NCBI GenBank assembly: GCA_035529715.1
Contig: DATKWF010000104.1
Coordinates: 1-16,624 of the forward strand
Source of the DNA: DATKWF01 sp035529715
GTDB lineage: Bacteria > Chloroflexota > Dehalococcoidia > Dehalococcoidales > RBG-16-60-22
Length of the DNA: 16,624 nt
Direction of reading: 5' to 3'
Below are positions 13,932 to 16,624 of the stretch, in pieces (the first letter of the stretch is position 1; each line of letters opens with the position of its first letter). The notes under the pieces were generated by a model. The model did not search any database. It saw nothing but the letters and a program-made list of their open reading frames with translations, and had not been told where the DNA came from. Made by a program: the position numbers and the translations under genes.

Positions 13932-14900
13932 GTGAACAATACAATATTGCAAATTAACCAGCTGAAGACATACTTTTTCACCCGCAACGGTGTGGTAAAG
14001 GCGGTTGATGCGGTTAGCTTTGGCCTCAGAAAGGGGGAAAGTCTATGCCTGGTAGGCGAATCAGGATGCGGCAAGACCGCTACCGCCCTTTCAATTTTAC
14101 GATTGATTGACAGCCCGCCAGGTGAAATAGTTGACGGGGAGATACTATATCGCGGTGAAGACCTGCTGCGCTGTTCCAGTAAGAGACTCAGGCAAATCCG
14201 TGGTAACCGGATAGCCATGATATTTCAGGACCCCCAATCTTCACTCAATCCTGTATTCAACGTCGGCGACCAGATAATGGAACAGGTGAAGCTCCATCTC
14301 CGGTTAGGGCATCAGGCAGCCCTGGAAAAAACTGTACAGCTTATGGAACAGGTTGGCATCCCCAGGGTCAGGGAGAGAATGAAAGACTATCCGCATCAAT
14401 TTTCCGGTGGCATGAAGCAAAGGGTGATGATTGCGGCAGCCCTATCCTGCAACCCCGAGATTCTAATCGCCGATGAGCCTACCACCGCACTTGACGCCAC
14501 CATAAAAATGCAAATCCTGGATATTTTTCAAGACCTGAAACAGAAAAGGAATACGTCAATCTTATTTATAACCCATGACCTGGGTACCGTAGCCGGGATT
14601 GCCGACCGGATTATCGTGATGTATGGCGGGAGAATAGCTGAAGTCGGCACCGTGTTTGACATCTTTGACCAACCGAAGCACCCTTATACTCTCGGACTGA
14701 TTAACTGCCTGCCCAGTATCTCAAAGCGGGGAGAAAGGTTAACACCCATTCCAGGAATGATACCCAGCCTGATTAATCCTCCTGAAGGCTGTATCTTTTA
14801 CCCGCGCTGCCAGAGGCATATGCCTATCTGTGAAAAGCAAAGACCGAAGGAGGTTGCGGTCTCTGGAGAGCATACCGTGGCGTGCTACTTATATTCATAG
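13932..14900 (+). CDS. oppD: Peptide ABC transporter ATPase, OppD/DppD family
   Basis: A 322-aa ABC ATPase that powers the OppBC pore with OppF. Walker A is GESGCGKT (42-49), the Q-loop glutamine is Gln99, the signature is FSGGMKQR (157-164), Walker B is ILIADEP (177-183) and the switch histidine is His215. The C-terminal oligopeptide-transporter extension (about 230-322) carries Cys287, Cys293, Cys300 and Cys318. Cysteines of this kind bind a [4Fe-4S] cluster in at least one studied OppD. The start is GTG 13932 with AGGAG (13922-13926) 5 nt upstream, overlapping the oppC stop. oppF begins 26 nt after the stop. Confidence 0.95.
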   Translation: MNNTILQINQLKTYFFTRNGVVKAVDAVSFGLRKGESLCLVGESGCGKTATALSILRLIDSPPGEIVDGEILYRGEDLLRCSSKRLRQIRGNRIAMIFQDPQSSLNPVFNVGDQIMEQVKLHLRLGHQAALEKTVQLMEQVGIPRVRERMKDYPHQFSGGMKQRVMIAAALSCNPEILIADEPTTALDATIKMQILDIFQDLKQKRNTSILFITHDLGTVAGIADRIIVMYGGRIAEVGTVFDIFDQPKHPYTLGLINCLPSISKRGERLTPIPGMIPSLINPPEGCIFYPRCQRHMPICEKQRPKEVAVSGEHTVACYLYS

Positions 14901-14926
14901 CATAAAATTTGGAGAGGCTATCCTTA

Positions 14927-15895
14927 ATGAAGCAAAAGCTACTAGAAGTCGAAAATCTGAAGAAATACTACCCGGTTACCGTCGGGCTGCTCTCAAGGCA
15001 TGTAGCCGATGTAAAAGCAGTGGATGGTGTCTCCTTCTATATAACTGAAGGAGAAACACTGGGTCTGGTTGGCGAATCAGGATGCGGCAAATCAAGCCTG
15101 GGCAGAACCCTACTAAGGCTGGAAGAACCGACCGCCGGCAGAGTTCTCTACAAAGGGAGCGATATCATGAGATGGGACAAAAAGCAACTGAAGGAATGGA
15201 GAAAGGAAACGCAAATAGTATTCCAGGACCCGCAGTCTTCCCTTGACCCCAGAATGACCATCGGGGACTCTATCGGAGAGGCACTGCTTATTCATGGTGT
15301 TGGCACTGAAAAAGAGAGGTTAGAAAGGGTAGAAGAGCTGTTAACCCGGGTAGGTTTAGAGCCAAGGCATGCCACTAGATACCCCCACGAATTGAGCGGC
15401 GGACAGAAGCAGCGTATCGGTATTGCCCGGGCTCTGGCGGTGAATCCAAAACTCATTGTAGCCGATGAGCCGGTCAGCGCCCTGGATGTATCCGTCCAGG
15501 CCCAAATTCTGAACCTGGTCATGGACTTACAGCAGGAGCTTGGCCTGGCTTACCTGTTTATCGCTCACGACCTGGCAGTTATAGGACAGGTTTCGGACAG
15601 GATTGCCGTGATGTACCTCGGGCAAATAATTGAACTGGCTGATAAAGCGGAGTTATTAAATAACCCCTTCCATCCATATACCCAGGCGTTGCTATCTGCA
15701 ATTCCTCTTCCAGACCCGCACCATAAACGCAAGAAGGTTTCGCTGACCGGAGAAGTTCCGTCACCAGTCACACCCCCTTCCGGATGTCGCTTCCATACCC
15801 GATGTCCCAAGGTGATGAAAATCTGCAGTGAGGAAACACCTGCGCTGCGGCCACTGGCTAAAGACCACTCGGTATCCTGTCACCTGTATAAATAA
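14927..15895 (+). CDS. oppF: Peptide ABC transporter ATPase, OppF/DppF family
   Basis: The second ATPase of the importer, 322 aa. Walker A is GESGCGKS (49-56), Q-loop Gln100, signature LSGGQKQR (156-163), Walker B LIVADEP (176-182), switch His214. Its C-terminal extension has Cys287, Cys293, Cys300 and Cys318, the same numbers as in OppD, so both ATPases may carry the same metal-binding module. The N-terminal LLEVENLKKYYPV is typical of OppF. An in-frame TTG at 14909 would add six residues but has no ribosome site; ATG 14927 has GGAGAGG (14911-14917) 9 nt upstream and fits the family. A lipoprotein gene follows 63 nt downstream. Confidence 0.95.
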   Translation: MKQKLLEVENLKKYYPVTVGLLSRHVADVKAVDGVSFYITEGETLGLVGESGCGKSSLGRTLLRLEEPTAGRVLYKGSDIMRWDKKQLKEWRKETQIVFQDPQSSLDPRMTIGDSIGEALLIHGVGTEKERLERVEELLTRVGLEPRHATRYPHELSGGQKQRIGIARALAVNPKLIVADEPVSALDVSVQAQILNLVMDLQQELGLAYLFIAHDLAVIGQVSDRIAVMYLGQIIELADKAELLNNPFHPYTQALLSAIPLPDPHHKRKKVSLTGEVPSPVTPPSGCRFHTRCPKVMKICSEETPALRPLAKDHSVSCHLYK

Positions 15896-15958
15896 TCCAA
15901 CCGGTAACCTGCTGACAACTTAAAACGTAAGGAGAAATAATTCAAGGTGCTGAATAGT

Positions 15959-16624
15959 ATGCAAAAGAAGAATAGAGTGAGCAAAACATGGCTATTATTA
16001 CCGGTTTTGCTTATTTTATTTAGCCTGGTTATTCCCAGTTGCAAGCCCGGCGTCGGATTGAGCGATAAGCAAAAACTGGAGCTGGTCAATGATATTAAAG
16101 CCTTCGAGCAAAAGCTGGGATTCAATGACACCGGGAACTTTCTGACTTATTCAGATGAGATAAAGGCTTACGATTACTATTTTTACACGTCCAGTACCGA
16201 ACTACCTTACTCTCTGGACGACCCGAAACTGCAGACCGGCATGGGGGCTCGCAAAAGCGTAACCATTGACCCCGAAAAACACGATGCGTACTTTTATTCT
16301 ATTCCGTCAATCGCTGGAGTAGAGACACCGGTAACCAAATCATTGCTAAACGAACCACTCTACAGGTTCATCCATGTTATCTTCCACGAGGACTGGCATG
16401 AACAGATAGATTTACCCCTGGGGCTAGAGGAACCATGCAGCGAGGTCGTCGGCTACACCGCGGCCATACTCTTTACCGAGGAAAAATTCGGTGCTGATTC
16501 AGAAGTCCACAAAACTCTGAAGAAGCACTTCAATAACAAACTCCGGGAAAGCGAAATTTACCAAGACTATTATGAAAAACTCAATGCTCTTTACACACGC
16601 TTTCATGCCGGCGAAATTGCGGAC
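15959..16624 (+). CDS. HExxH metallopeptidase-like lipoprotein, C-terminus cut by window end
   Basis: An open frame of 222 codons that runs off the right edge. Residues 1-27 form a basic then hydrophobic signal with a lipobox-like VIPSC and candidate lipidated Cys28. The key motif is FHEDWHEQ: His143, Glu144 and His147 make an HExxH zinc site. Acidic residues 157-162 (EEPCSE) about 10-15 positions later could provide the third ligand. The pattern VIFHE..H followed by E..SE resembles the predicted bacterial aminopeptidase family PF10023 (from memory), so I call it a putative cell-surface metallopeptidase. The start ATG 15959 has AAGGTG 9 nt upstream; GTG 15947, with AAGGAG 12 nt before it, is an alternative. 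Lying 63 nt after oppF, it may feed peptides or amino acids to the importer. Confidence 0.7.
   Translation, partial: MQKKNRVSKTWLLLPVLLILFSLVIPSCKPGVGLSDKQKLELVNDIKAFEQKLGFNDTGNFLTYSDEIKAYDYYFYTSSTELPYSLDDPKLQTGMGARKSVTIDPEKHDAYFYSIPSIAGVETPVTKSLLNEPLYRFIHVIFHEDWHEQIDLPLGLEEPCSEVVGYTAAILFTEEKFGADSEVHKTLKKHFNNKLRESEIYQDYYEKLNALYTRFHAGEIAD

Noticed and set aside
1..16624. CRISPR arrays, insertion-sequence transposases, phage genes, rRNA or intact tRNA genes.
   Set aside because: No regularly spaced repeats, transposase or phage-like proteins, or complete structural RNA were seen on either strand.

Overview
The window looks like chromosomal DNA from a free-living bacterium, most likely a Chloroflexota/Dehalococcoidia-type lineage from an anoxic sediment or subsurface. 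This is an inference from gene content and style: lipoprotein substrate-binding proteins on long Pro-Ala stalks, an ftsY-lgt pair, a DUF362-ferredoxin protein, several TTG/GTG starts and mid-range G+C. No marker gene here fixes the taxonomy.

Left part (1-4200) reads as housekeeping backbone. Two palindromes lie directly against ftsY (SRP receptor), followed by lgt (prolipoprotein diacylglyceryl transferase) and a DUF362 protein with two ferredoxin clusters, closely packed on the + strand. Facing them on the - strand is a small-protein cluster: a zinc-ribbon protein, ribosomal protein bS21 and an RRM RNA-binding protein. It has a recognisable promoter, an RNA hairpin in front of bS21 and a candidate terminator.

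The junction (about 4213-4555) holds the most unusual structure. A 40-nt - strand fragment matches, without gaps, the 3' half of a bacterial initiator tRNA-fMet, starting exactly after the anticodon. Next to it are an AT-rich nested inverted repeat, a perfect TTGACA-N17-TATAAT promoter and a leader containing a perfect anti-16S Shine-Dalgarno sequence. This is what a displaced tRNA half at an integration junction would look like, with the transporter region to the right as possible cargo. No integrase or second tRNA copy lies in the window, so this remains a hypothesis.

Middle part (4556-9101) is a TRAP transporter operon: DctP-type lipoprotein receptor, small permease DctQ, large permease DctM and an amidase-signature hydrolase. 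A strong stem-loop without a T-tract separates the receptor from the permeases. A small cupin gene faces this operon on the - strand (9284-9697) with its own promoter.

Right part (9961-16624) is a complete oligopeptide/nickel-type ABC importer: OppA-like lipoprotein, OppB, OppC with an extra N-terminal membrane module, and OppD and OppF ATPases. It is followed by an HExxH metallopeptidase-like lipoprotein cut by the window end. The picture is an organism importing organic acids (TRAP) and peptides (ABC), with amide- and possibly peptide-cleaving enzymes encoded alongside. Lgt would lipidate the three lipoproteins and FtsY would deliver the membrane proteins.
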